Shown: in pieces, positions 17,643 through 29,799 of the stretch
How the letters are laid out: every line of letters starts with the position of its first letter
Numbering within the stretch: position 1 is the first letter of the stretch
Source of the DNA: Symbiodinium natans
Lineage: Eukaryota > Sar > Dinophyceae > Suessiales > Symbiodiniaceae
Assembly (NCBI GenBank): GCA_905221605.1
Contig: CAJNDS010000333.1
Span: 1 to 64,000 of the forward strand
DNA: 64,000 bases
Direction: 5' to 3'
Notes under the pieces: model-generated
Told to the model about the DNA's origin: nothing
Seen by the model: the letters and a program-made list of their open reading frames with translations, nothing else
Database searches by the model: none
Made by a program: the position numbers and the translations under genes

Positions 17643-18522
17643 TCGCCTGGCAAAGGGTTTGGAAGATGCGTAAAGCTTGCTCGAAGCTTGCTCGAAGCTT
17701 GCTCCGCCATATGCAATGTTGAGCAGGAAGCGGCAGGTCCAGCCTTCCTTTTCCCCTGCGCGCAACCGTGCGTGAGCTTGTGTGCTGAGTTGACGGGACA
17801 AGCACAGGAAACACGAGTCTGCAGAAGCCAAGAGGTTCGACGGAAGCTGCACATAGCGGCACTTTTCAGGCTCTGGGCTGATCCTGGCGGCTCCCGCCGA
17901 AGCCTCACAGCAGCCCCGGGCGCAGCCCACAGCGCATGCGGCGCAGCCGACGACATCCTTCGCCTCTCCTCAGGCTCCTTCACCAGGCGAGCCCACAACA
18001 AAGCTTTTCAACAGTCTCTGTGTGCTGTGAGGCCATTCACTGTGCAGGGTGCAGGGCCAAGAAAGAAGAGAGAGGATTCGGGATAGGGGCATCTCACCCT
18101 GGCCTCGAAGAGGAAATCTGAGGAGGAAGGAGAAGATCATAGAAGAAGGAGGAAGAGTTGGGGTACCGTGCAATAGCCGTCAGTCCTGATGCTGCGATGC
18201 AAGGGCCAAAGGGCAAAGTGATGTGATTTTTGCGGGGCATTAGGGCAAGCCTAGTCTCGACAAGGGGCGTCCACGGTCCACCCCTCCGCCGTGGTCTTTG
18301 CAATAGCTTGCAGAGGCATCGAAGCTGTTGGCGCAGGACCGAAGTCACATCGCCTCGATCGATTGGTAAAGCAGCCCTAGACCTGCCTGGTTTTTTCGGC
18401 GTGGGAGGCATAGGTCAAGGAAAGAAGGGGTCACAGAATATCCACTGTGTTGTAAAGAATTTGCTTTGGTGCAACCGCAGAGGAAGAGGAGAGACTGAGA
18501 GAGGCCTTGTATGGATGTCCCT

Positions 18523-18632
18523 GAGGAGATACATGTCGCAACTGTTGGGCCCGTTTAACGCGCCTTGCAGCAGCTTTTGCCCTCAGGTTTGCTTCGTCGA
18601 GTTCACGAGCTTGAAGGTCAAGTTGCAAGCAT
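18523..18632 (-). CDS. Candidate minus-strand coiled-coil exon
   Basis: The minus strand reads LQLDLQARELDEANLRAKAA and continues with basic helical residues to a CAG near 18523. This is strongly coiled-coil-like. The region around it (16.7-19.0 kb) otherwise shows no long natural ORF. It probably belongs with the segment at 17575-17642. Confidence 0.4.
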
Positions 18633-19299
18633 GGAGGTGCTGTCCCCTCCCCTCCTCACCTTTGTTGCTCTGACACCTGCTGATGCGCTGCAGACGCTTT
18701 TGCAAGGCTGCAATTAGTGCTTTCGCGTAATGATATCATCGCGCGGGCTGTGCGCACTTTTCGCAGTTAGAAATATATCCCCAACTGGTAGTATTGTTTG
18801 GGGTTCTCTCCTCAGAAAAATGGTGGGCCGGGGTGGCCGGATGTGTGGGCAGCGGCGGCCGAACTTAGGCTCCCTTGACGCTCGTGAGCTCGTTTAGGTA
18901 TAGTTGAAGGCTAGACAAGCCCAGAATACCCCTACCTGAGAAACTTAGTGACTCAATGGCTATGGTCGAGCCCGCGGGCAAGTATACCTTTGAAAGTACC
19001 GTGGTGTGCAGCTGATGTTCATCAGATTCCTTACCTGAAGCCAACCTCGTGGCTTGATGATTTGTGTAAATCACGCCACGGCAACAATCGTGATCTCTGC
19101 CGCGGAGGGAAAACAATCATGATTCTTGCCGCGGCGCGGTGTTGCTCAAAGAGAACCTCACGGGACTGTATCCGGTCTGCTTAGATTCTCATCAGCTGCA
19201 GTTTTCACGCAGGGCCTCCGACCTGCTTCGATCTTGGCGAAGTTGTTGTGCTCACAGTTTCCTGCTTCCAGCCTGCAACAGCCAAGAAGCGCACAACTC

Positions 19300-19785
19300 T
19301 CGGTATGTGGTTATTTGTCTTGCCAACAAAACTCTCAACATCATCTCATGTGTGGAGCCTTGCTAGGTTGGGGCAAGCACGGTAAGTTTCCCATTTCATC
19401 TTGTGCGACCGCCAACATGTCCCTTGTATCTCAAACTTGTGCAGGCTGCTGGCACACAAGTCTCGGTACTTGCGTTTTTGTCTTGCAAACACTTGCAGAA
19501 AAGATTTGTTTTTCTCTGTGCTGGTTTCGGCGCGCAGCAGTTAAACTTCTCGTTGGTTCCCGTGCAACAGCCAATGCGTCTCTTGTACTTGTATCCCAAA
19601 GTTGTATGGCTTCTGGCGAACGAATCTCGGCCAGCAAACTGTCAATGTCATCCGCTGCTGAGAGAAGCGTGTCTGTCTCCGTGCTATATTGGGGGCACAA
19701 ATCTCGGCACGTGGGTATCTTGTCTCGCAAGCAAACTGTCAATGTCGTCTCTCCTGCGGAAAATCTTGTGTTTCTCCGAGACTTA
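19300..19785. repeat. Degenerate tandem repeat of about 90-160 bp
   Basis: Copies starting TCTCGG, followed by a TTGTCTTGCAA-like word and CAAACTxTCAAxxTC, occur near 19302, 19461, 19623 and 19711. The unit length varies and the copies have diverged. Short open frames on both strands here are likely by-products of the repeat. Confidence 0.55.
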
Positions 19786-19797
19786 CATGATATCAAG

Positions 19798-19893
19798 CTG
19801 ACTCTCAAATTGAAACATGAAGCATTGGGCAAACGGCGACAGTACTTGCAGCTGCTTGATCATGTGCGCAGTCGCCAAGCAAACATGTTGCAG
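19798..19893 (+). CDS. Candidate coiled-coil exon
   Basis: Thirty-two codons read LKLKHEALGKRRQYLQLLDH and onward to MLQ, ending at CAG|GTTTGT, a good donor, and preceded by an AG. The residue pattern is coiled-coil. It is the first of a series of short plus-strand helical segments up to 25.9 kb, possibly one gene with small exons. The family is unknown. Confidence 0.4.
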
Positions 19894-21149
19894 GTTTGTA
19901 GGTGCTCGTGAGACACAGGCTGCTTTGGACATGCGGAAGAGACTTTCTTGTGTGAATTTCATGGGTGGAAATACCACATTGCAAATTCCTCCATTTCAAA
20001 GTCACAGCCTGGGGTCTGAGAGGGCATGCAGACTCCAGCATATCTGCTGGTACTTTTTGTGTGCGTGTGTGTGGGCACAGGTGGCTGCGGCGGCTCAAGG
20101 ACGGGACCTCGACGAGGCACAGTACCACCAAGATGTAATGTTAGTAAAGTGCCATGTACTGCTACATGCCATCCTCTTGTCAAGCCTAGAAAGTCAGCCA
20201 TATCATCTCCGAGAAGCCAGGATGTCAGAAGCCCACAAGTCGCTTCTGTTTCCTGTTGACTTCAGCAGCGTTTACAGTTTCGGCGAGACTTTGTGGGGTC
20301 TGGTTTCAGCTGTTCTTGCAGGCTCGGGCCGAACTCGCTGTTTTGCGGAGGCAGCAGATGCAGCTAATAATTTAGCAGAATGAGTGCTGTTTGACATCTG
20401 CCAAATATTCTCAGTGTGCCAGGAAGCCGACGAGCAAAGTGGCAGACGACAGCGCGCTCTGCGTTAGATACTCAGAGATGTGCATGGTAGCTTCTGGAAC
20501 CTGTGTGACTAACATGCATGCGCTAGGCCCTTCAGGAGAAGATCGACTTCTTGCAGGCGAGCCGCTTCGCTCTGACTGAGAAGTTATGCAACAGACTTCG
20601 GCACGCGGAAAGAATGTCATCGTCACACTCCATGGTCATCTCGGGTCACCTCATGTCAATGTTTGAGTCAATGCCGGTTGCTCGTCTTTCTTTCAGGTTC
20701 TCGTGAACCGTTTTGAGTGAGGAGCCTAGCAGTTTTTTTCTGCTGTTCTGTGCGTGCTACATCTCACGATGCCGAGTGGTACACAAGTGTGCAGCAGACA
20801 AGGTGCAAGTGTGTGTGTGTGTGTCACCCCCCAAGCTGTGGACATAGATGGGAACGGGCTTGGCCAGTTTTCTCTACTTGCGATGACCATCACACGCGAC
20901 ATCCGGACGATTCAACGTGTGCATGGTTCCAGTTCCAATTCATGTTTTTGCCGTTTTTTGCTCACGGCGCTCTTGGGTTGTGTGGGCGACCCGGACTGTG
21001 GGCTTTTCTCGAAGCCTGCGCGCTTTTTGGACAAGAATGTGCGCTCTCGCCTTGGCGCAGGCGTGGCCGCGCTCACCACCGCATTTTGTCTTCTGTGTTC
21101 GTAAAATGCAAAATTGTCCTGCACTTGTATCACATGTCCATCATTCCAC

Positions 21150-21313
21150 TGTGTGTGTGTGTGTGTGTGTGTCTCTGTCTCTCTCTGTCTGTCTGTCTGT
21201 CCGTCGGCCTGTTTGTTGGTCTGTCTGTCTGTCTGTCTATCCGTCTCTCTGTCTGTCCGTCTCTCTGTCTGTCTGTCCGTCTGTCTGTGTCTGTAAGTCT
21301 GTCAGTCTGTGTG
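21150..21313. repeat. GT and CTGT/CCGT microsatellite
   Basis: A (GT)n block (21150-21171) passes into about 140 bp of CTGT and CCGT tetranucleotide repeats. Smaller (GT)n tracts lie at 20812-20824 and 21593-21612. Confidence 0.9.
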
Positions 21314-22935
21314 TATGCGCGCACGCTCAACTGGTTGTATATGCAAGTGGGGATCGCTTTCTCCAGCAGGGAACCGGGGGCCCCCGTGCACCCGTACCTT
21401 GTTGGTATGGCTCCGTCTGGCCGGCACACGTACCAACATTTGTTTTGGTCCTTTCATCAACTTACGTGAATGCCATCACATAAAGTCTCCTGCGTGCGTG
21501 CCTTCATGCAGATGGCGGCAGTGTGCTACATGGATCCCCAAAAACGCAACAACAAGAGGATTCCACATTGCAAGTTGGACGGAGCAGGGTGTGTATGTGT
21601 GTGTGTGTGTGCGTGGGGAGGTGGCTATGTATTTGTTGTTCCCAGGCGCAAAGTGATGACTTTGGAGGAGGAGAACGCAGGGCTGACAGTTGCCTGGCGC
21701 TTACATTGCAGCGGCCCTTCAGCTCCCTCAAGGATAGTACATGCAGGCCGGCCAATCGTGAGCAAAAACAAAGCAAGGCAAGTAATTGTAAACGCTTGAT
21801 ACGCTTGCGCGCGCCCTCGGCAGCCGGGCCCCGGGACAGGAAAGGAGGAAAGAGGGTTTCTGCAAAAAACGGGGAGGAAGGGTCCAGGTCCGAGATCCGA
21901 ACCTAGCTACCCTACCTACGTCCTTGTTAATTTGCCGCATCGGTTTACACACCGAAATCCTTCTAAAGAAACAACCAAGCTAAAGACAAACCGCCAGGTT
22001 AGGCGGGCATGCTGAGACAGTGGCAGGGTGCAATATGGAGTACGGTAACATGTGTGCTGAAGGGTTGAGGGCTTGGGATTCTCGTGGGCAGGGGGGCAGG
22101 GGGAGGGTGGGCCAGGGCGCCAGGAGGGGGATGTGGGAATCTGTCTTGAACGGGGGTTCGATTTTTGGCGGGCTGGCGCCAGGAGCAACGTTCTGATATT
22201 TGGATACCGACAGAAACTTTGATCGCATGGCAATGGCACGGTCGGTGGAACAAACCTCGCACTATCAAGTTCTGCTTGCAAGAAGTTGCGGTGCCGTTGG
22301 CCGTTGGCCGTGCTCCTGCAGCAGCTGCTGCTGCGTGCGAGATCGACCAGGGAGCACAATTTGTCGTACATATATTGCAAATACATTTATTATGCGATGC
22401 ATTCCGTGCAGATGCTACAGTTTTGGCGTGTCTGCATTCGGGTGCGTGCTTCTTCACATGTTGTTGATTGTCCACGTGCTCTAGGTGGTCTGATTGTTGA
22501 GTCTGCTCCCTGTCATCGGTTAACGGCTTTGCATCTGCAACGTTGAGCATTTCGTGAAGCAATCCTTTTGGTTGCAAGGCTCTGGGTAAACAAGCGCCGT
22601 CCAGATCCACTGCCTGCCAGACGGAGGTCCAGAGTCCAAATGTCGTGTGAGCTGTTTCTGCAGGGTCTATTTGGTTGCTACATGCAGAGATTTCAGGTGC
22701 TTCTTCCACAATATACCCCAAGCCAATGTGCTACCGTGCTCTTACGACTTGGAATTCGAATGTTTTGCTGGGTGGAGACCAGGAGTTCAGTGATCCGCTT
22801 GGATTTTGGAGTTCGGAGCAAGATTGGTCAAGGTCGGTGCTGCGTGTGGCTTAAAGGTTGAACAAGTTCCAGGTCTGGTGACATTCCTTTCAGCACCATC
22901 ACGCGGTGAGCAGTGGCTAACGTTGACATGGGCAG

Positions 22936-23019
22936 GGAGTCATGTGCGAGTTGGAAGCGCAAGTGGAGCTGCTGGAGGAAAAGCTCCACAGCAAGGACCC
23001 TGCAGAAAGATGCAGAATG
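22936..23019 (+). CDS. Candidate coiled-coil exon
   Basis: After GGGCAG the frame reads MCELEAQVELLEEKLHSK within a 24-codon open stretch, which is typical coiled coil. A GTAGAT donor-like site ends it near 23019. A second segment after CCAG at 23139 (EVELQQAQDEASSRML) and a third near 23250 (QESLEAERAQRSRDAA) continue the pattern on the same strand. Confidence 0.4.
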
Positions 23020-23138
23020 TAGATGAGTCTTAGATGAGTGATTGGCATTCCCGCAGTAAACTTGACTCAACTTAACATTGCACATCCTTTTCGATGGCAG
23101 TGGGAAATGACACGGAGACATGCCCTGGTCTTTGCCAG

Positions 23139-23335
23139 GAGGTTGAGTTGCAGCAGGCCCAGGACGAAGCTTCGTCCCGAATGCTCACCCATGCACCTGG
23201 TACAAGCTGGACCAGAGAGCACCACAGTGCACCACGGTTTTGCCAAGATTAAACGTCACTGTGGCGCAGGAGAGCCTTGAAGCGGAGCGGGCGCAGCGGT
23301 CTCGTGACGCTGCAGCAGTGTGTGGCCGGCAAGGG
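23139..23335 (+). CDS. Two further candidate coiled-coil exons
   Basis: EVELQQAQDEASSRML starts right after an acceptor-like CCAG (23139) and ends near a GGTACA donor. About 50 bp later QESLEAERAQRSRDAA is open to a stop near 23354. They may be adjacent small exons of the same plus-strand gene as 22936-23019. Exact junctions are uncertain. Confidence 0.3.
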
Positions 23336-24052
23336 GCTCGGTCGGCGACAGTTTAGTTGAAATTCCTTGAAACTGAACATCGGCAAGGACTCCACGGCAA
23401 CTCGCTGATGAAGTGGACTCCTTGCAGTCTCGGACAAGCTACTCCTTCGCGTTGGGCTTCGTGACACGATCTGTCCGGTTTGTCCTTCAACAGGCATAAT
23501 TTTCTCTCGTGACATGCTTGTGAGAATTCCCAGCATCATGACAACCACAAAGGCAAGTGCTAAACATGCCCAGTACTGCCTTATGTACACTCAAGTTTCG
23601 GCCGGGTAAATGCAGGAAGCTAAACATCCCATGCACTCAGGCTTTTTGTCGGACTTGGTGGATCGCTTCGAGGACGCGACTCTCGAACTACCTGTGATCT
23701 GCAGTTTTCCACTTGCCTCTCAACCTTTTGAGCTGATTGCACATGATGTTCGAATATCGGGAGTTTCGAGCTGGCGTGCTGGGTCAGTCACGAGTGAAGG
23801 GAGTTAGTTTTCGAGTTGTTTTTCGACTCTCGAGCTGTTAAGCGGCAAGGGCCGCAACGTGGTGCGACACCTTCTCGACCTTCAGCCAAGACTGCAATCG
23901 ATCTGCTGTAGGATAAGACCATGGCACTCGAAAAGCAGCTCAAGGCTGGGTTCTCCAATGTTGACCGTGATGCAGCCGCCGCGTCAATATCTGACACTCT
24001 CACGAGCTGATTCACTGATCATGCTTTCAATGCCTTTCGGACGAACATACAG

Positions 24053-24330
24053 GAAATGCGGGAAAAGCTGAGCTGCAGCGCTGCGAAGCAAGAGCTTGCA
24101 GAGGCATAGCTCTGATGGTCAGAGCCTGTGCATGAACATCGTCCTCCATGAAGGGTAAGCGTTTCTGGGCTTTGAGTCGCGTTGCATTCGTGGGCCTGCG
24201 GTAAATGCAAAGACTTGCACTGTGAGGAGGCCATGCGACAAAGTGCCAATGCTCTGCAAGAAAGCAGAGAGGAGGCGCAGCCCGGCGCAGCTGGAGAAGT
24301 CGAGAGTATCGAAATCTGGCCATGGGACAG
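24053..24330 (+). CDS. Candidate helical exons
   Basis: EMREKLSCSAAKQELAEA follows ATACAG at 24053. EEAMRQSANALQESREEAQ is open at about 24221-24330. Both are helical and polar. Just upstream, MALEKQLKAGFSNVDRDAAA (23921 onward) is similar in style. They fit a small-exon coiled-coil gene running from 19.8 to 26 kb. Confidence 0.3.
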
Positions 24331-25064
24331 GAAGTGCTCTACGCAGCTGTTGAATGCTGCGAAGTCAGTGCTTTAGTGCTTCTTTCATGTGTGGGAGACG
24401 AGCCCCCACCATTCGTTCACACATCAAATTTCAAATGTCCCCACATAATCTGCATCTCGCAGCCTCGCCGACCTCATCCGATCTCTGAAGACTCTGAAGA
24501 CCCTCAGCCTCAGCCCAAACCCTTCAACCAAAGCACATGGAAAGTCGTGATGACTGGTAGCTGGCCGTGGAAGGCGGAGAGTTCAAAGCTGTTGCTCCGA
24601 GACACCAAGAAGGAGCACAACAAGAAAGTTCAGGACCCTCTGGATTAGCACCATCCTCATGATGCTTATACCCCTTTCTGGCTAGAGCCTGGAACTCCGT
24701 GATACTTGGAAAGTGTGTTCGGGATGTCTGGGATGTCTGGGATGTCCCTTTCGCGTTTCTAGGTGAGGTGGAGGTGTATTGGCCTATATTGGCATGCAAA
24801 CAGTCAACGCGGAGTAGGGTGATCGAGCCTTGTTTCCGTCCATGTTTTGTCAGAACCTTGGACGGTGGTTTTGGGCGATGTGGGCATGCAGGTCTAAATT
24901 TGCTTAAATCCTGCGCCGTGCCTTGTGTCCGCCTTGCTGACAGAGGGATCAAAGGGTGGGTCAACATGGGTCAAGCAAATCCTAGCCCAGCTCGCCCTCG
25001 CTCTCGAAAGCTGACCTTGGCTTGTGGCCTGCACAAACTTTAGCGCTGCGCTGTTCAGTTAGCC

Positions 25065-25213
25065 TCACGAAGCTGTCCGGAAGCGCTGCACGTGCCGCAG
25101 CCATCCGCAGCCATCAGGAACTACTCAAACAGATTCAGCTGGCGCGCTGCCGGCGTACGGACGCCAAGTCCCAGGAGGACTCGCTTTGGGGGTGCCTGAG
25201 GTTCCGTTGCTGA
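25065..25213 (+). CDS. Candidate helical exon
   Basis: An open frame reads SHQELLKQIQLARCRRTDAK and onward to a stop at 25211-25213. The composition is coiled-coil-like, on the same strand and in the same style as the segments at 25327 and 25646. Confidence 0.3.
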
Positions 25214-25326
25214 ACCCAAGAGCCTGCAAAGGTGCCCGATGGTGCCAGGAGGGCCTAGCTGGCCTAGCGTAAAAAAACTGAAATCTAGCTTAGTTGGCGG
25301 AGTCTGCCTGCCAAAAATGTGCCACA

Positions 25327-25470
25327 GATCGTCAGGAGCTGCAGAGACTCCGTGATGAGCTCCAGGAGCTCAAGGCGCACCACAAGCTAAGCCACCTAAA
25401 ACGCCTTGAACGCTTCATATCGCTTCTTTCCCGCTGCTCTCAGCTGAACCTCGTAAAAAACGCTTTGACC
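25327..25470 (+). CDS. Candidate coiled-coil exon
   Basis: After CCACAG the frame reads RQELQRLRDELQELKAHHKL and stays open for about 47 codons. A GTAAAA donor-like site lies near 25453. This is the clearest coiled-coil segment of the cluster. Two more segments follow on the same strand at 25646-25744 (QQLHFSERERQLLELRTEHL) and 25850-25946. Confidence 0.45.
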
Positions 25471-25645
25471 TGAGAGTGAGGAGTTAAATAGTCGCCTGGT
25501 CGAGCGCCTGGGCCACGAAAGAGCAGAGCACGCGCGGAAGCCCGGTAGTATGCACTCCGACATAGCCACGGGATCACGTAGGAAGCTTGAGCCCGACATC
25601 CTAAGAAACAAAACAGCATTTGCCAAGATGGTGTGCTGTGACAAA

Positions 25646-25946
25646 GGCTGATGCCCGGCAGCAGCTTCACTTCTCCGAGCGAGAGCGTCAGCTCTTGGAG
25701 CTCCGCACTGAACACCTCAGCGAGCAGGAGATGACCAGCATTTGACGCACCATTAGTCGACGTGTGCTTATGTGTGCTTATGTGTGCTTATGAGTGCTTG
25801 TGGTGTGTTTGCTCTTTTACACAGATTCTTGCGGGGCTTGTCTGCGCAGCTCATTGTGCTGGCGGACATCAACGACAGCCTGGAACATCTGCACGACCAG
25901 GCGTGCCGTTGCCTCGAGTTCTGGCCGTGGCGCGTTCAAGGCTGAG
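25646..25946 (+). CDS. Two candidate exons with an intervening short repeat
   Basis: QQLHFSERERQLLELRTEHL (from 25646) runs to TGA at 25742-25744. A 10-bp TGTGCTTATG repeat (25762-25793) follows. The next open segment starts after GCGCAG at 25850 and ends at GAG|GTGAGG (25946), an excellent donor. In one phase it reads LIVLADINDSLEHLHDQA; another phase is also open, so its reading is unsure. Confidence 0.35.
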
Positions 25947-25999
25947 GTGAGGCCTCATGAACTATTCCAGCTGCTTAGTACTGCACTGTCTAAAGTCTA

Positions 26000-28300
26000 A
26001 ACCTGATTCTCATGATGTTGCACAGGGGGGTTTGCTGGCTGAAAGGGCATCCTGATGTGGCGCCGCGGGCACCGCGATTGCCCCTGTACAGGATTGGAGG
26101 GTGCCTGCCAAGTTGTACAAAGGTTCAAAGTTGACTGCGGCAATCTGCCGCACCAAGAATTCATCAGCTCCGTGCTTTTGGCGTGATGATCAAGCATGGA
26201 TGATCATGCATGGGGATGAGAGCTAGACGTGTTGTTCCAAGCTTCAGTTCACATTCACATTTGAATCAGCTTGCACCAACTTGAATCGAGATGCCGCGAA
26301 GCCTAAGCCTGGGAATTTACTAACAGTGGCAGCACGTAATACGTTTGAAACTGACTGAATGAGCATTCGGACGGCTGTAGCGGCATGCAAAAGCTTGATC
26401 AGCAGGTCGAAAGATTGCCCACTACGTGCGAAATTGCACAGATGGCGATAGAAAAGCACGGCTACGGCACTGCGGCATGTACTTGTCACATCTGCACGTC
26501 AGTGAGTTGAGTCATCGTTGAGACAGCCACGCCTGGCTTCCGGAGCAGTCCTCCACCCGAAAGAAAACGTGCAAAACAATGCAAACCCTTCATAGCCTCT
26601 AGGTCGACTAGGGCCGCAGGTCTCGGCGTAGGGAAGCACAGATCCCAGACAGAAGAACATCATGAACACCATGTCATGCTAAGTGTCTTCATCTTTTCTC
26701 AGTTGCCCTGCCCTGGAGCCGGAGGTGCATGAAACCGGCATGCGGCAACTGTCCTTTTGTCGTTGTGCCGTTACACAAGAGGCATGTCGGGGAACATGTT
26801 GTTGGAAACTTGGAACAAAGCGAGCCTTACTCAAGTTGATGTGGAGCGCCTTGTATGATTGTTATGTCTCAGATCTCTTTTCTGGAGGCAGCCATTTTCG
26901 GCTGAGCAGCAACAATTGAACTGGAGATGGACATCCCAAAGCCGTTTGATTCGCTTCATGTTCCTTTGCTATTGTGACTCACCTGGGTTTGCCTACCAGC
27001 AGTGTGGCCATTAGCAGGCACCAGAAACCTAGGATGCATCAGAAGCTTTAGTCAGCCTCAGTGCTCTAGTGACTCTAGTGACCTTACCGACTCAGTGTAG
27101 GCAAATGTAGGCAACAGGTAAGCCACCTTCAGTCGGGCGTCGAGCCTCAGGGCCTATTTCGTTTTTGCCATGCGGCACTCCCTTGGCTCCCAGCTTCGGC
27201 CATTGACAAAGGCTTTTGCCTCAGTTGTTGTGGGGATGCTAAGTGGATGCTACGTGGATGCGACGTGGATGCGACGTGGATGCGACGTGGATGTCCAGTG
27301 CTCGAGAGATCAAATTCAGGAAGGATATTGGATAGGCACCAGCAACCTTCCCGGATCTTTCAGTGAACCTTAGTTGCATCTTCCAAAGCAGCTGGGATTC
27401 TGGCATCTGACCATAGCATACCATAGCTCGGCCCCTCAGCCGCCCAAGTCGCTCCCCTCCTACCGCACACGCGCCGCACGTGCATTAGCGAGCACTCACT
27501 AAGTCCACCGCGCACCCGCCTGGCATGACGACAATGACACTGACGTGCTGAGGGCTGCTGAGCTTTGCCTGGCATCTCTGGCTGGGGCGTTGTTAGGCTG
27601 ACGAGAGGGAAGCCACTTGTGGTAGCTGGTCGGCGAACTTTGGCACTGCCTTCCTGTCCTTGGGCACGAAGAGACCAGTTTGTGAAGGATAGCTTCAGCA
27701 TTGTCCGCTGAGCTGAGGGCAGAGCTTGCTTCACATTGGCGCATCACGTGCGTAAGCTCCGTGCAGTGCACCTGCTTGCTTGCTTGTCGTTAAGAACGTG
27801 GTTCTGCGTCGTGTCGAATCACCCTGAAGTATGCTGGGTGCCTACGTGCGTGCGTCACACCCCCCACCAGCCCCACAAGCGCACACCACACAGACTTGCC
27901 AGTACCATAGACCCGATTGTCGATGTCAATTCGTCCGCTTTGATACCCCGGCTTTGCATGGCTTTGCCCTGAAATCCAGGTTCTGGCTGTGCTTTTTCTA
28001 TGTCTGGCAGCAAGGTGGGCTGCGGTTTCCCGTGGGGCTTGTTGCTCGAGGCATTCTTCATGTTGTAATCGCCTCTGCAGCTTGCGCCTTGTTGAACCTT
28101 TCACGCAGTGAATCATGTAGAAGTCCAATATTGTGGGCGAACGTTGCCAAGGTTGTGCGCCAACCTGTGTGCCCTTGCAAGTCACAGCAACGATGAGGCA
28201 AAGAGGAAGCATTAAGCCCCAGCAAAGCATGCAGGCACCTGCCTGTCAGCAGCGCCTGGATATGCTTTAGGCCATCGCTGCTCGAGTCCTTGTCACAATG
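26000..28300. other. No convincing gene; minor repeats
   Basis: No natural-looking ORF was found in this interval. It contains an 11-bp GTGGATGCGAC tandem repeat (five units, 27243-27297) and an SL-like hairpin word at 26887-26907, treated separately. Confidence 0.5.
27243..27297. repeat. 11-bp tandem repeat
   Basis: Five copies of GTGGATGCGAC, the first and last diverged. Confidence 0.85.
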
Positions 28301-28346
28301 TTTTGTGAGCTGGTGTTACAAGCTATTACAAGGAGCACCTATAGGT

Positions 28347-28369
28347 CACACACACACACACACACACAC
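28347..28369. repeat. (CA)n microsatellite
   Basis: About eleven uninterrupted CA units. Confidence 0.95.
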
Positions 28370-28825
28370 CCAAGCAGAGGAGTGCATTTGTTAAATTGCG
28401 CATCGACCGGTCTGCCCAATTTTGCAAGAGCAACGGCCTTGTTTCAAGATCTGGTTTCCGCAGAAGCACAGTCTTGTAAGATGTGGCCTTGAGCAAGACT
28501 CGTAAAGAAACCGGCAAGATGTCAACCGTAGAAGGCCTGATTAACTAAGTTCAACCGACCAGCCTGAGGGTGCTTTCATCCTGAACTGTTCGATCTTCAA
28601 ATTCAAGATGAAGAACTTGACTGGATGTGCAACCAGCTCAGAATTCAGAATGCAACTTCCTGCGACAGACACATGAGGCGTTCCGTAAACACTCGGGATG
28701 CCCTGTCAAGGTCTGCAATTGATGCAATGGAGGGCAAGTAAGCGGGAAATGATAGCTCACCATTCACATCATCATGTTTGCAAGGAACGTCTTTTGCAAG
28801 CCACATGTCCAGCGATGTTCGCCCG

Positions 28826-29385
28826 CCCACCCACCCACCCACCCACCCACCCACCCACGCACGCACGCACGCACGCGCGCGCGCGCGCTCGCACGATCTC
28901 GCATGCACGCTCCCACGCTCGCGCGCACGCACGCACGCATGCACGCGCGCCCGCACACCCGCACACCCGCACGCCTGCACGCCTGCGAACCCGTGCCCCC
29001 CCCGCGCCCGCGTGCCCCCACGCCCCCACACCCGCGCGCCCCCGTGCCCGCTCGCCCGCTCACCCGCTCGCCCTCACGCCCACACGCCTGCACCCGCGCC
29101 CCCGCGCCCCGCTCGCGCGCTCTCAGTCTTGCACACGTGCACACGTGCACACGCGCACACGCACATGTGCACACGCGCACACGCACACATGCGCACACGC
29201 GCACATGCGCACATGCGCACATGCGTGCACGCGCAGACGCGCACTCGCGCACACGCGCGCATGCGCGCACACGTGCACATGCGTACACGCGCACACACGC
29301 GCACGCACAAGCACACGCACACTCAAGCGCACACGCAAGCGCCAGCACGCAAGCGCACACATGCACACGCATGCGCGTATATGCG
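28826..29385. repeat. Compound CCCA / CGCA / CACACG repeat tract
   Basis: About 560 bp of CCCA, then ACGC and CGCACA words with GC-rich variants. It is open in all plus frames and in minus frames for 80-250 codons, purely because the repeat lacks stop words. The apparent Pro/Ala/His/Arg ORFs should not be annotated as genes. Confidence 0.95.
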
Positions 29386-29579
29386 TTCTATCTCGACCAG
29401 GCCGGGCAGCGTTCTCAGCTCTCGCAGATCGTGCGACAGGGTGAGCAGGGTCAGGCCTGCGCTGCGAGCACGCGGTGCATCTTGATTTGACTTATTTGGA
29501 CTCATCTTGACAGTGTTTTTCGGGTAGCTTGCTTGTCACATTGCTACTCATGGTGTCATGGAATGCTTATCTTGGTCTT

Positions 29580-29782
29580 GTTGCCAGGTGTGGCGCTGAG
29601 GAGTCCAACTCCTGGCTACCCAAGTTCGAAAATCCTCTAGCAGGCGTGGTGCCATTTGGCTTCACTTCATCACGCTTCATCCCTCTTCTTTCAGGCCACA
29701 CCGCTTTGACCAAACAGCTTGTCAGGCTCCATGGCAGATCCTGGCTACTGGAAGCAGCAGTGACGGCTCGTCTTGGTTCTTA
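29580..29782 (+). CDS. Candidate exon, unrecognised
   Basis: The plus frame reads ESNSWLPKFENPLAGVVPFG and onward to a stop at 29780-29782, about 65 residues of natural composition. No domain is recognised and the start is unknown. It stands alone: the flanking 2 kb on the downstream side holds no convincing ORF. Confidence 0.25.
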
Positions 29783-29799
29783 GTGCACGTAGGTCGCTT

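Noticed and set aside
17337-17930. 197-codon minus ORF and 164-codon plus ORF over it
   Set aside because: Neither shows a domain; only the short coiled-coil segment on the minus strand looks coding.
21880-21960. Box B-like GGTTCGGATCT on the minus strand (SINE or tRNA candidate)
   Set aside because: No convincing box A at the right distance and no tail.
28698-29490. Several ORFs of 200-250 codons on both strands
   Set aside because: They arise from the stop-free CA/CG/CCCA repeat and have no natural composition.
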